A DNA stretch of 64,000 nt. Origin: Actinomyces oris (lineage in GTDB: Bacteria; Actinomycetota; Actinomycetes; Actinomycetales; Actinomycetaceae). The position numbers and the translations under genes were made by a program. The stretch covers positions 1,364,001-1,428,000 of the forward strand of contig NZ_CP014232.1 in NCBI RefSeq assembly GCF_001553935.1, read 5' to 3'. The stretch's first letter is position 1. Every line of letters starts with the position of its first letter. The notes beneath the pieces were generated by a model. That model worked only from the letters and a program-made list of their open reading frames with translations. It did no database searches and was not told the origin of the DNA. Positions 25,355 to 33,783 of this stretch are shown here, in pieces.

Positions 25355-27231
25355 TCGTTGGAGCCGGCTGCGCTCGAGTCGTCCCCGGCCCCTCCCACCG
25401 GCAGCTCGAGGACAGCCGTCAGTCCGCCGTCGGGGTTGGCGCTCAGGTGCAGCTCGCCACCGTGCGCGGTGGCCACGGCCGTGACGATGGCCAGGCCCAG
25501 TCCGTGCCCGGAGCCCCGGGTCCGCCCCCGCCCCTCGCCACGCACGAAGGGCTCGCGCAGGGACTCCACGCTCTCGGCCGCCACCACGGGGCCCTCGTTG
25601 CGGATCGTCAGGCGCACGCCGTCGTCCAGACGCGCCATGCCCACCGTGATACGACCGCCCTCGACGTTGTAGCGGGCCGCATTGCGCAGCAGGTTGGACA
25701 CGCTCTGGCGCAGCAGCACCGGATCCCCGGGGACCCGGGCGGGCAGCAGATGGGTGGAGACGTGAAGGTGGCGCTCAGCGACCTCCGGAGCGATGAGGCC
25801 CAGGGCGTCACGGACCGTGGCCTCCATGTCCACGTCCTCGACGGCCAGCTTGCCGGACTGGGCGTCGGCCAAGTCCAGCAGGGCGTCAATCGTCTCCCGG
25901 TTGGCGCGGTTGGTCTCCAGGACCCGGGTCAGCACCCGGCGCAGGTCCTCGGCCGAGGCCTGCGGGTCGGACAGGGCGACGTCGATCATCGTCTGCGTGG
26001 TGGCCAGGGGCGTGCGCAGCTCGTGGGAGGCGTTGGCCGCGAACCGGCGGTGGACGGAGAAGGACCGCTCCAAGGAGGCCAGCATGTTGTCGAAGGTGTC
26101 CGCCAGGTCGTGGATCTCGTCGCGTGGGCCGGACAGGTCCAGCCGCTGACTGAGGTCGCCCGAGGCGGCGCGCTTAGCCGCCGCATTCATCGAGGACAGC
26201 GGCTGCAGCATCCGCCCCGCCAGGATCCATCCGACGGTCCCGGAGAGCACCACGAGCAGCGCCAGCGCACCGACGGCAGAGCGCATGATGCTGCTGAGCA
26301 GATCGAACAGGTTCGTGTCCACCTTGGCGACCTCGCCGACCTGCGAGACCGGCACGGCGGCGGTCTCCCCGACCGGGTCGCCGATCTGGATGCTCAGTGT
26401 GACGTAGCGCGTGTAGAAGTAGACCAGGGCGATGAGGACCACTCCGGCGGCCGTCACCATCCCGGCGTAGGTCAGGGTCAGACGGGCCCGGATACTCAGG
26501 TGCCGGGCGCGACGCAAGCGCTCCGGGCGACCCGGCCGGGCGGCGTGGGCGTCCCTATCGGCGCCGGGCCGCGCCGCGCCGTCGACCCGGGGCTCCGGAT
26601 GCCCCTGCCCGCTCATGCGCGGCTCACCGAGCTTGCGACGCAGGTGGGAGATCGTCACCCGCGTGGAGTTGGTGAAGGGGTCGGCGTTGGCGTCCCATGC
26701 CTTCTCCAGGAGCGTCTCTGCGCTGAGGACCCCGCCCTCGGCCTCCATGAGGACCTGAAGGACCGCGAACTCCTTGGGGCTGAGGTGAATGAAGTGCCCG
26801 TCGCGGTAGACCTCCCGGCGGAAGGGATCCAGGCGCACCCCGTGGGCCTCGAGGACCGGGGTGCGCGCCGGCTGGCTGCGCCGCCCCAGGGCCCGCAGCC
26901 GGGCCACCAGCTCGGGGAACTCGAAGGGCTTGGTGAGGTAGTCGTCGGCCCCGAGCTCGAAACCGCCCACGCGCGCGTCCAACGTCCGGGATGCAGTGAG
27001 CATGAGGATCCGCGTGCTGGGGTAGTCGCGCACCACCCGCCGGCAGACCTCGTCACCGTGGACCACGGGCAGGTCCCGGTCCAGGACGATGATGTCGTAG
27101 TCGTTGACCGCCACCTGCTCCAGGGCGCTGGCCCCGTCGCCGACGACGTCCACGGCCATCGCCTCGCGCCGCAGCCCGGTGGCGATGGCCTCAGCCAGGT
27201 ACTCCTCATCCTCCACGACGAGCACGCGCAT
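25351..27231 (-). CDS. OmpR-type response regulator fused in frame to a sensor histidine kinase
   Basis: 626 residues from ATG 27231 (AAGGAGG upstream). Receiver: residues 1-118 with D8, D51 and K101. OmpR winged-helix DNA-binding region: about 125-204, ending LRRKLGEP. The usual terminal wing hairpin (T-V-x-G-x-G-Y-R) is missing. Without a stop the frame continues through an Arg/Ala/Gly-rich linker into a kinase: membrane helices about 254-276 and 315-338, HAMP, phospho-acceptor H403 in ASHELRTPLA, and a C-terminal ATPase with NLLRNAARYN and GSGHGLGLAI. These are normally two genes; M206 would be a natural kinase start. A deletion fusing them, or a sequencing or assembly error, must be considered. 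It is divergent from the lipoprotein/MacB-like exporter genes, its probable targets. Confidence 0.85.
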   Translation of the reverse strand: MRVLVVEDEEYLAEAIATGLRREAMAVDVVGDGASALEQVAVNDYDIIVLDRDLPVVHGDEVCRRVVRDYPSTRILMLTASRTLDARVGGFELGADDYLTKPFEFPELVARLRALGRRSQPARTPVLEAHGVRLDPFRREVYRDGHFIHLSPKEFAVLQVLMEAEGGVLSAETLLEKAWDANADPFTNSTRVTISHLRRKLGEPRMSGQGHPEPRVDGAARPGADRDAHAARPGRPERLRRARHLSIRARLTLTYAGMVTAAGVVLIALVYFYTRYVTLSIQIGDPVGETAAVPVSQVGEVAKVDTNLFDLLSSIMRSAVGALALLVVLSGTVGWILAGRMLQPLSSMNAAAKRAASGDLSQRLDLSGPRDEIHDLADTFDNMLASLERSFSVHRRFAANASHELRTPLATTQTMIDVALSDPQASAEDLRRVLTRVLETNRANRETIDALLDLADAQSGKLAVEDVDMEATVRDALGLIAPEVAERHLHVSTHLLPARVPGDPVLLRQSVSNLLRNAARYNVEGGRITVGMARLDDGVRLTIRNEGPVVAAESVESLREPFVRGEGRGRTRGSGHGLGLAIVTAVATAHGGELHLSANPDGGLTAVLELPVGGAGDDSSAAGSND

Positions 27232-27409
27232 CGCCCTGCCTCCTTCATTGTGGATTCTTTCGGCTGGTCCCTCAGCGAACCAGCCCCTGTGTTGCCACAA
27301 CATAAGCGAATTTGTGAACCCCATGGCAACACCGCTCCCGGTTGGCTGTTCCCCGAACGAACGGACGCCACCGCGTCCCGACCCACGTGAGCCGAAAGGA
27401 CCCTCTCCC

Positions 27410-27877
27410 ATGAAGCAGCCCCTCAACACCCGGATCCTCACCCGCGCCGCCACCGTGCTGACCTGCGCCGTGTGCGCCGTCGGACTCATGACCGGATGCT
27501 CCCAGGGCTCGAAGGCGGACTCGGCCGCCTCCGCCTCCGCCTCCAGCGGGGACGACTACCTGCTCAAGATGGCCAAGTGCATGCGTGACAAGGGCATCGA
27601 CGTCTCCGACCCCGACGCCAACGGCAACGTGCAGTTCCCCGACAACGAGGCCGCCACCAAGGCCGCCCAGGAGTGCGAGCAGATCGTCGGCCCCGCCCCC
27701 GGCACCGAGGACCTCGCCAAGCCCGAGACGCAGCAGGACCTGGTCAAGGCCGCCGAGTGCCTGCGCAAGGAGGGCTACGACGTTCCCGACCCCGAGGCCG
27801 GCAAGGGCATCCAGATCAACGGTGACATCCCCCAGGACGTCATGAACAAGTGCTTCTCCCAGGTCGGGAGCAAGTAA
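27410..27877 (+). CDS. Small secreted lipoprotein
   Basis: 155 residues from ATG 27410 with AAAGGA upstream. The signal peptide ends in the lipobox LMTGC (C30), so it is anchored to the outer face of the membrane. The mature part, after a Ser/Ala-rich spacer, has two similar units: YLLKMAKCMRDKGIDVSDPD and LVKAAECLRKEGYDVPDPEA, each with a paired cysteine (AKCMRDKG...QECEQ; AECLRKEG...NKCFSQ). Two internal disulfides or a duplicated small domain are likely. It heads the exporter operon and is divergent from the regulator-kinase gene, so it may be a sensor or periplasm-side accessory of the export system. No named family recognised. Confidence 0.85.
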   Translation: MKQPLNTRILTRAATVLTCAVCAVGLMTGCSQGSKADSAASASASSGDDYLLKMAKCMRDKGIDVSDPDANGNVQFPDNEAATKAAQECEQIVGPAPGTEDLAKPETQQDLVKAAECLRKEGYDVPDPEAGKGIQINGDIPQDVMNKCFSQVGSK

Positions 27878-27958
27878 CACCGCGCCCTTGCCGGCGCCAC
27901 CAGACCACAGGCTCGCGCGGCCAGGCCGCCGCGCAGACACACTCAGACAGGCAGACAC

Positions 27959-29134
27959 ATGGATCAGACCACCACCTCCACGCAGGCCGACGACGGCTCG
28001 ACCGGCACCGCGGACAAGCCGGGCGCGGCCCACCGCACCCGACGCCGGGCCTTCCTGGCCATGGGGGCTGCCGCGATCCTGGCGGCGGGCGCTGGGGCGG
28101 GCGCCTTCGCCTCCAGGTCGGGCCCCTTCGCAGCCAAGGCCAAACCGACGACGTCGACCTTCAGCGGAGCCACCGACACCATCACCAAGGGCGACCTCCA
28201 GGGGCAGACCTCCGTGTCCGGGACCCTGCGCTACTCCGACTCGCGCAAGTTCAAGTCGGGCTTCGAGGGTGTTCTCATCCAGGTGCCGGCCTCCGGGACC
28301 GTCCTGACCCAGGGTGACGTCCTCTACCGCACCGGCAGCGAGACCGCCTACCTCATGCGCGGCAACCTGCCCGCCTGGCGCAGCTTCGAGGCCGGCATGG
28401 AGGACGGAGAGGACATCCGCCAGCTCGAGACGGCCCTGAGGGACCTGGGGTACTTCGACTACGAGCCCGACGACCACTTCAGCTGGGCCACCACCAGCGC
28501 CATCATGAAGTGGCAGAAGGACCTCGACATGTCCCGGACCGGGACCATCCCGCTGGGACGGATCGTCTTCACCCCCGGGGACCTGCGCGTGGGGACGGTC
28601 ACCGCCCGCGTGGGGGACCGCGTCGCCGCCGACACCGAGCTCTTCGACGTCACCTCCACCACCCAGGTGGTGGACGCCAACATCAAGCTCTCCGACCAGA
28701 AGCTCGCCGTCGTCGGCACCGCCGTGACCATCAAGCTGCCCGATGCCAAGACCACCGCCGGGAAGATCACCTCCGTGGGTACCCCCACCGAGAAGTCCTC
28801 CGGCTCCGGGTCCGGGGCTGGATCCGGCTCCGGTGAGTCCAAGGAACGAGTCATCCCCATCACCGTCACCCTTACCGACGCCTCGGCGACCACCAACTTC
28901 CAGGAGGTCTCCGTCACCGTCGACCTGCCCAGCGAGAAGCGCACGGGTGTCCTGTCGGTGCCGGTCGGGGCCCTGCTGGCCCTGAGCGCCGACCAGTACG
29001 GCGTCGAGATCGTCGAGTCCGGCGGCACCACTCGCAAGGTGCCGGTCACCATCGGGCTGTTCGCCGGCGGGCGCGTGGAGATCTCCGGTGAGGGTATCTC
29101 CGAGGGACAACGAGTGGTGGTGCCGCAGACATGA
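27959..29134 (+). CDS. HlyD/MacA-like adaptor with peptidoglycan-binding domain
   Basis: 391 residues from ATG 27959. After a cytoplasmic start and RTRRRAFLAMGAAAILAAGA (signal anchor or membrane helix) comes an outside part. It includes an early beta-barrel region (ITKGDLQGQTSVSGTLRYSD), a PG_binding_1-type helical domain (EDIRQLETALRDLGYFDYEP) and C-terminal barrel pieces ending SEGQRVVVPQT. This layout is that of Gram-positive adaptors working with MacB-like ABC exporters. It lies between the lipoprotein gene and the ATPase gene, overlapping the latter (ATGA). It probably links the permease to the cell wall or substrate. Confidence 0.87.
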   Translation: MDQTTTSTQADDGSTGTADKPGAAHRTRRRAFLAMGAAAILAAGAGAGAFASRSGPFAAKAKPTTSTFSGATDTITKGDLQGQTSVSGTLRYSDSRKFKSGFEGVLIQVPASGTVLTQGDVLYRTGSETAYLMRGNLPAWRSFEAGMEDGEDIRQLETALRDLGYFDYEPDDHFSWATTSAIMKWQKDLDMSRTGTIPLGRIVFTPGDLRVGTVTARVGDRVAADTELFDVTSTTQVVDANIKLSDQKLAVVGTAVTIKLPDAKTTAGKITSVGTPTEKSSGSGSGAGSGSGESKERVIPITVTLTDASATTNFQEVSVTVDLPSEKRTGVLSVPVGALLALSADQYGVEIVESGGTTRKVPVTIGLFAGGRVEISGEGISEGQRVVVPQT

Positions 29135-29844
29135 GCCGCATCCTGTCCCTGCGCGACGTCAAGCGCACCTACGGGGAGCCGCCCGTGGCCGCCTGCGCGG
29201 GCGTGAGCCTGGAGATCGATGACGGCGAGTTCGTCGCCATCGTCGGCCCCTCAGGCTCGGGCAAGTCCACGCTCCTCAACCTCATCGGCACCCTGGACCG
29301 GCCCAGCTCCGGCACCGTCGAGATCGACGGCGTCGACGTCGGCTCCCTGTCCGACGCCAAGCTCTCGGCCCTGCGGGCCAGCCGCATCGGCTTCGTCTTC
29401 CAGCAGTTCCACCTGGCAGACGGCGTCAACGCGGTGGACAACGTCGCCGACGGCCTGCTCTACAGCGGGGTCCCCCGCTCCGAGCGGCGTCGGCGCGCCC
29501 GGGCCGCCCTGGAGCGCGTCGGCCTGGCCCACCGGCTCGACCACCGCCCCCACCAGATGAGCGGCGGCGAGCGCCAGCGCGTGGCCATCGCCCGGGCCGT
29601 CGTCGGCGATCCCCCGCTGCTGCTGGCCGACGAGCCCACCGGGAACCTCGACTCCACCTCCGGGGCCTCGATTGTCGAGCTCCTCCACGAGCTCCACGCC
29701 CAAGGCACCACCATCATCGTCATCACCCACGACAACGAGCTGGCCGCCCAGCTCCCCAGGCAGATCGCCATCCGCGACGGCCGCATCGTGGGGGACTCAA
29801 GCCTGAAGGAGATCGTCCATGACGACGTCTACGCTCCGGCGTGA
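29131..29844 (+). CDS. MacB/LolD-like ABC ATPase
   Basis: 237 residues. Walker A is GPSGSGKST, Q-loop is FVFQQFHLADG, signature is MSGGERQRVAIARA, Walker B is LLLADEPTGNLDS, and H-loop is VITHDNELA. These are the hallmarks of the MacB/LolD/FtsE class, which works with FtsX-fold permeases and transmits movement across the membrane. ATG 29131 overlaps the adaptor stop, and the gene's end overlaps the permease start by 26 bases. Confidence 0.94.
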   Translation: MSRILSLRDVKRTYGEPPVAACAGVSLEIDDGEFVAIVGPSGSGKSTLLNLIGTLDRPSSGTVEIDGVDVGSLSDAKLSALRASRIGFVFQQFHLADGVNAVDNVADGLLYSGVPRSERRRRARAALERVGLAHRLDHRPHQMSGGERQRVAIARAVVGDPPLLLADEPTGNLDSTSGASIVELLHELHAQGTTIIVITHDNELAAQLPRQIAIRDGRIVGDSSLKEIVHDDVYAPA

Positions 29845-31072
29845 CCGGTCCGCGGCCGAGCGGGGCGGCCGCGCCCAGGCCCGGCGGATCCAGCGCTCGC
29901 GGCTGCGTCTGGCCGACGTGCTGCGCCTGGGAGGCACCGGCATCAGGGCCCGCCCCACCCGCGCCTTCCTGTCCGCACTGGGGATTGCCATCGGCATCGC
30001 CGCCATGATCTCGGTGGTGGGCATCTCGGCCTCCAGCCGCGCCCAGCTCTCCGCCCAGCTCGACTCCCTGGGGACGAACCTGCTGACGGCCACCGCCGGT
30101 CAGGACCTGTTCGGTAACTCCTCCTCCCTGCCGCAGGACAGCGTCGGCAAGGTCCGCCTCATCGACAACGTCCAGAGCGCCTCGAGCACCGGGCTGGTCA
30201 AGAACTCGCTGGTTTACCGCACTCCGCTCATCGACAAGAACGCCTCCGGCGGCATCACCACCCTGGCCGCGGACAAGTCACTGCTCGACGTCGTGGCCGG
30301 ACAGGTGGACAAGGGCACCTGGCTCAACGAGGCCACCAGCAAGTACCCGGCAACGGTCCTGGGGCAGACGGCCGCCCAGCGCCTCGGCGTCGTCTCACCG
30401 GGAACCAAGGTGTGGCTCGGCGGGAACTGGTTCACCGTGGTCGGCATCCTCAAGCCGGTGGTACTGGCTCCCGAGCTCAACAACGCCGCCCTCATCGGTC
30501 AGGGCGTGGCCAGCGACCTGCTGGGGCACGACGCCAAGCCGACGACGGTCTACACGCGCAGCCAGGACGCCGCCGTCCCCACGGTGCGCAAGCTGCTGGC
30601 GCCGTCGATCTCGCCGCAGGCCCCCAACGAGGTCAAGGTCTCGCGCCCCTCGGACGCGCTGGAGGCTAAGAACGCGGCCGACAAGGCCTTTACCGGTCTG
30701 CTGCTGGGCGTGGGCTCGATCGCCCTGCTCGTCGGCGGCATCGGGGTGGCCAATACGATGATCATCTCGGTGCTCGAGCGCCGTCGGGAGATCGGACTGA
30801 GGCGGTCCCTGGGGGCGATGCGCGGACACATCCTCGTGCAGTTCATGACCGAGGCGCTGCTGCTGGCCTCCCTGGGCGGTGCCCTGGGGTGCATCATCGG
30901 GATCGGGGTGACCGCCGGGATGTCGGCAGCCAACGGCTGGCCCTTCTCCCTGCCGGTGATCGCCGTCGTCGGAGGTCTGGGAGTCACCATCGCCATCGGC
31001 GCCCTGGCCGGCGTCTACCCGGCCGTTAGGGCCTCCCGCACTCCTCCGACCGCCGCGCTCAACGCGCAGTAG
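29819..31072 (+). CDS. FtsX/MacB-fold ABC permease
   Basis: 417 residues from ATG 29819, inside the ATPase gene. One membrane helix near residues 45-70 (RAFLSALGIAIGIAAMISVV) is followed by a large extracytoplasmic MacB-type domain (about 75-285). Three C-terminal helices follow: GLLLGVGSIALLVGGIGVAN, LLLASLGGALGCIIGIGVTA and VGGLGVTIAIGALAGVYPAV. The motif ERRREIGLRRSLGA is typical of the family. With the adaptor and ATPase it makes a mechanotransmitting exporter, perhaps for peptides or antibiotics. Confidence 0.93.
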   Translation: MTTSTLRRDRSAAERGGRAQARRIQRSRLRLADVLRLGGTGIRARPTRAFLSALGIAIGIAAMISVVGISASSRAQLSAQLDSLGTNLLTATAGQDLFGNSSSLPQDSVGKVRLIDNVQSASSTGLVKNSLVYRTPLIDKNASGGITTLAADKSLLDVVAGQVDKGTWLNEATSKYPATVLGQTAAQRLGVVSPGTKVWLGGNWFTVVGILKPVVLAPELNNAALIGQGVASDLLGHDAKPTTVYTRSQDAAVPTVRKLLAPSISPQAPNEVKVSRPSDALEAKNAADKAFTGLLLGVGSIALLVGGIGVANTMIISVLERRREIGLRRSLGAMRGHILVQFMTEALLLASLGGALGCIIGIGVTAGMSAANGWPFSLPVIAVVGGLGVTIAIGALAGVYPAVRASRTPPTAALNAQ

Positions 31073-31206
31073 GCGAGTGCCGCCGACCCGAGGGGAGGAG
31101 GATGAGACGTCCCGGTGGGAGACGGCTGGGCCCCGCGGTGGCGGCACCGGACTGTGGCGGCCGGTGTCTGAATGAGATGGGGAGAGCCCAGCTGGCCGGG
31201 AACGCG

Positions 31207-31240
31207 TGAGGGCCCCGCACTGAACGGTGCGGGGCCCTCA
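31207..31240 (+). terminator. Terminator after the MacB-like operon
   Basis: TGAGGGCCCCGCAC (31207-31220) pairs perfectly with 31227-31240 around a six-base loop. It lies between the permease gene and the convergent small antitoxin-like gene. Confidence 0.85.
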
Positions 31241-31293
31241 CTCCTGCGATCAGAAGACCGCGGTGCCTGTGGGTAGGCAGGCTCTCAGCCGGG

Positions 31294-31476
31294 TCACTCC
31301 GTGCCGAGCTTGCCGTCGACGGCGTCGCGGGCGGCGTCGATCTTGTCGTCGTACTTGCCGCCGGTCGCCTTCTTGGCAGCACCGGCTGCGGCGTCCAGCG
31401 CCTTGTCGCTGATCGCCTCGGCCTTGTCGGAGCTGAGAGCGTCACCGGCCTTCTTCGCCAGGTCATCAAGTCCCAT
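31294..31476 (-). CDS. MT0933/Rv0909-like small antitoxin-family protein
   Basis: 60 residues: MGLDDLAKKAGDALSSDKAE, then a lysine/alanine-rich repetitive helix, then DAARDAVDGKLGTE. This composition and the start GLDDLAKKA match the actinobacterial MT0933-like antitoxin family, small proteins with CsbD-like character. A GGAG-type site precedes the ATG at 31476. In mycobacteria a member pairs with a toxin gene, but here no toxin gene adjoins; the neighbours are the terminator and a repeat. A stress-related role independent of any toxin is equally possible. Confidence 0.75.
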   Translation of the reverse strand: MGLDDLAKKAGDALSSDKAEAISDKALDAAAGAAKKATGGKYDDKIDAARDAVDGKLGTE

Positions 31477-31584
31477 CTGTGTCTCCTTCCGTCGGGTGGC
31501 CAGACGTCGGATGACGACGGCCTCGGCTGAATAGTGCCAGGTTTGCGTACCTTCGTCATCTGAGGGCGGCTCGGCCCCTGGGTT

Positions 31585-31712
31585 GCGGCCGGGGACCTTT
31601 CCTTCCAGCCGGGGGCATTCGACGCCGTCGGGGACCGGAATCCTGTCCCCGAACGCGTAGGACGCCCCCGCAGGGACGTATCCGCACCCCTACGCGCGCA
31701 ATGTCCCCGGCC
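31585..31712 (-). repeat. GTCCCC-hairpin intergenic repeat, copy A
   Basis: Carries the 23-base hairpin at 31629-31651 whose reverse complement is identical to that of copy D (44102-44124): CGGGGACAGGATTCCGGTCC plus CCG. Flanked by G-x-GGGGAC and GTCCCCGGCCG units as in the other copies. No gene in this interval. Confidence 0.7.
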
Positions 31713-31742
31713 GTCCTGCCGTGGCGTCAGCAGTGCCGGGCA

Positions 31743-32216
31743 TCACCACTGCCAGGTGGGGCGGGCGGGGGAGCCTGCGGCGTCGGCCAGCAGGACGGCC
31801 TCGCGCACGCGGTGGGTCAGGAGGGACAGGACGAGCCGGTAGGAGTCCTCGACCATGGCGGTGGCCTCGTCCGCGCGGTAGTCGGGGCTGGTGAGGTCGA
31901 TGCTCACCCAGTGCCGCTTGGACTGGTGGAAGCCCGGCTCCACCCACTCGAAGGTGGCCCGCACGGCGACGACGTCCTCGGGGTCGAGCTTGACGTTGGC
32001 CAGGAGACGGCCGTCGGTGTGGGGAATGAGCAGCAGGAAGAGACGAGGGCCCACTGAGGCGACAGGGATGTCCCACTCGGGCTTGTGTCCCGCCCAGGCG
32101 CCGGGCAGCGAGGCCGCCGTGGCCAGGAGCTCGTCGCGCCGGGCAGCCACGGTGGCCTCGCCGACGCGCGTGGAGGACCCGTCGGGGCGAGGGCTGCGGT
32201 GGAGTGGTGTGGTCAT
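31743..32216 (-). CDS. MmcQ/YjbR family protein
   Basis: 157 residues. The YjbR fold is seen in AASLPGAWAGHKPEWDIPVA, LFLLLIPHTDGRLLANVKLD, FEWVEPGFHQSKRHWVSIDL and DSYRLVLSLLTHRVREAVLL. Proteins of this family are small, related to the C-terminal part of some DNA-binding regulators; the enzymatic or binding role is not known. The first 25 residues are unstructured. It is single, with intergenic repeats of the GTCCCC family on both sides. Confidence 0.8.
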   Translation of the reverse strand: MTTPLHRSPRPDGSSTRVGEATVAARRDELLATAASLPGAWAGHKPEWDIPVASVGPRLFLLLIPHTDGRLLANVKLDPEDVVAVRATFEWVEPGFHQSKRHWVSIDLTSPDYRADEATAMVEDSYRLVLSLLTHRVREAVLLADAAGSPARPTWQW

Positions 32217-32244
32217 CGACGTCGAGCCTACGGTCTCCCTGCGG

Positions 32245-32388
32245 CGGGGGACATTCCGCGCGGCCGGGTGCGGAACTTCCGGGCGGGGTCATCCTGCGCG
32301 TGCGGGGACGGGATTGCTGTCCCCGACGGCGTCGAATGCCCCCGGCCGCACGAGAAAGTCCCCGGCCGCGTGGAGTGTCCCCGACGGC
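32245..32388 (+). repeat. GTCCCC-hairpin intergenic repeat, copy B
   Basis: Begins CGGGGGACATT and contains the hairpin 32303-32325 (CGGGGAC-N9-GTCCCCG). A stretch of about 95 bases from GCATCCTGCGCG-like sequence to GGAGTGTCCCC is nearly identical to copy C (33627-33720). Confidence 0.8.
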
Positions 32389-32433
32389 GAGGACCGGCGG
32401 CGGGAGGGAAGCCGGGGACGCGCGCTGAGCGGG

Positions 32434-32643
32434 TCAATCCGGCACGACCTCCAGGAGCTCTCCGACCGAGCACCCCAGGGCCTTGCAGATGGCGCAGAGT
32501 GTGGAGTAGCGAATGGCCTTGGCGCGGTCGTTCTTGAGCACTGAGAGATTGGCGGTGGTGACCCCGACCTTCTCGGAGAGCTCCACGAGCGTCATCCCAC
32601 GGGCGGCCAACAGCTCATCGAGGTGGCAGACGACGTGACTCAC
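32434..32643 (-). CDS. Small Xre/Cro-type HTH regulator of the DUF2975-associated type
   Basis: 69 residues: LDELLAARGMTLVELSEKVG, VTTANLSVLKNDRAKAIRYS and LCAICKALGCSVGELLEVVP form a compact five-helix Xre domain with no effector part. Its ATG overlaps the stop of the upstream DUF2975 gene (TCAC on the plus strand), so both are made together. This two-gene arrangement is widespread in Firmicutes and actinobacteria. The regulator most likely binds the 36-base palindrome upstream of the DUF2975 gene. Confidence 0.92.
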   Translation of the reverse strand: MSHVVCHLDELLAARGMTLVELSEKVGVTTANLSVLKNDRAKAIRYSTLCAICKALGCSVGELLEVVPD

Positions 32644-33401
32644 ACGAGCCCCTCGGTTTCTTCGCGCAGCACAGTGTTCTCCGCGGCCAGGGTGCGAGAG
32701 CGCTGGTACACGCGGTGCAGCGCGAGCAGCAGATGCATGGCGAGGATGAGGATGATGATGCTCTTGAGGGCCGGGATGTCGTTGCCGGTGGGGATGAACC
32801 CGGTCAGCTCTCCGTCTGCTCGGGCGCCGGTGAGGTACTCGTCCGAGATCGCCATGCCTGAGATGTGCAGCGCTAAGGTGCTCAGCTGTTGTCCCAGGAG
32901 CAGCCAGAACAAGTGGCCGCCCCGAGTGAAGAGGTGGTCAACGAATCCCTTACGATCCGGGCGGATCGCGGCGATGAATCGGATGAAGGCGACTGCGCAG
33001 GCTGCGATAAGGAGGAGGTGGATGGCGATGATCAGGCCGACGAGGAACCGCGCGCCGCCGGACATCCCATGCAGAATCCCGTGGCTCACCGAGTAGCCAC
33101 CGAGCATCTCCATCGTCGCGTGCTTGAAGGACAACTGCTGGTCCAAGGCGGGGTCGCTGTCGGTGAACTCCAGCAGCAGTCCGCGGCCGTCGATGAGGCC
33201 CCACAGGTTAGAGCCGAGTATGTAGAAGGGGGAGAAGCAGAGCAGTGCGAGAAGGAAGGAGGTGAAGGTCAGGCTACCGGGGCCGACTCCGGCGTCGGCC
33301 CCGGGTATGGAGTTGGTGTCGGGCTGGTTGGCGGCGGCCATCCCGCCGTTGAGAGCGGTGCCGGAGTCGGCGTCCGAGTCGGTTTCGGTGCTGGCAGTCA
33401 T
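32640..33401 (-). CDS. DUF2975 integral membrane protein
   Basis: 253 residues from ATG 33401. A 40-residue hydrophilic start leads into four membrane helices: FTSFLLALLCFSPFYILGSN, FLVGLIIAIHLLLIAACAVA, GHLFWLLLGQQLSTLALHIS and LKSIIILILAMHLLLALHRV. The last is followed by a basic and acidic C-terminal helix. Spacing matches DUF2975 proteins, which nearly always adjoin a small Xre regulator. A membrane sensor or anti-regulator for that Xre protein is the favoured idea. The 36-base palindrome ten bases upstream of the start is the expected operator. Confidence 0.88.
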   Translation of the reverse strand: MTASTETDSDADSGTALNGGMAAANQPDTNSIPGADAGVGPGSLTFTSFLLALLCFSPFYILGSNLWGLIDGRGLLLEFTDSDPALDQQLSFKHATMEMLGGYSVSHGILHGMSGGARFLVGLIIAIHLLLIAACAVAFIRFIAAIRPDRKGFVDHLFTRGGHLFWLLLGQQLSTLALHISGMAISDEYLTGARADGELTGFIPTGNDIPALKSIIILILAMHLLLALHRVYQRSRTLAAENTVLREETEGLV

Positions 33402-33410
33402 GACGACACT

Positions 33411-33446
33411 CCATATCGACTATCGATGTATCGATAGTCGATATGG
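33411..33446. promoter_or_regulatory. 36-base perfect palindrome, operator of the DUF2975/HTH operon
   Basis: CCATATCGACTATCGAT (33411-33427) and its exact complement (33430-33446) are separated by GT. It is AT-rich amid GC-rich DNA and lies 10 bases before the DUF2975 start, where bound protein would block transcription or initiation. Confidence 0.8.
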
Positions 33447-33565
33447 TGCGCTTGGGGGCTCGCCGGTGTCAAGCATTCTTCCGGGATGTGCACCTGCCGT
33501 TCGGCCACTGCCGACGGCGTTGGGCCGAGGCGGTGCGCACTGCCGGGGAGGTGGTGTGCGGTGGG

Positions 33566-33770
33566 GGACATTGCACGCGATGGGAGACGTTGCGCGCGGC
33601 CGGGTGCGGAAACTTCCAGCCGGGGGCATCCTGCGCGTGCGGGGACGGGATTGCTGTCCCCGACGGCGTCGAATGCCCCCGGCCGCACGAGAAAGTCCCC
33701 GACCGCGTGGAGTGTCCCCTCCCGTGCAGGCCCCGGCTGCACGGGAAAAGTCCCTGACCGGAGTGACGTG
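33566..33770 (+). repeat. GTCCCC-hairpin intergenic repeat, copy C
   Basis: The longest copy. Contains hairpin 33640-33662, identical to that of copy B, and ends with an extra CCCGTGCAGG/CCCCGGCTGCACGGG hairpin-like part. It lies between the DUF2975 operon promoter and the end of a lipoprotein gene. Confidence 0.8.
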
Positions 33771-33783
33771 CCCCTGGCTGTGC

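Larger units (their letters stand above)
33402..33783. other. Intergenic region with operator and repeat copy C
   Basis: 382 bases without a gene. It holds the 36-base palindrome (33411-33446) and, from about 33566, a copy of the GTCCCC-hairpin repeat. The stretch between them has no feature I can name. Confidence 0.7.

Noticed and set aside
31585..33770. Recurrent GTCCCCG units as a possible CRISPR array
   Set aside because: Units are unevenly spaced, 7-12 bases long and lack spacers of constant size; no cas genes are present.
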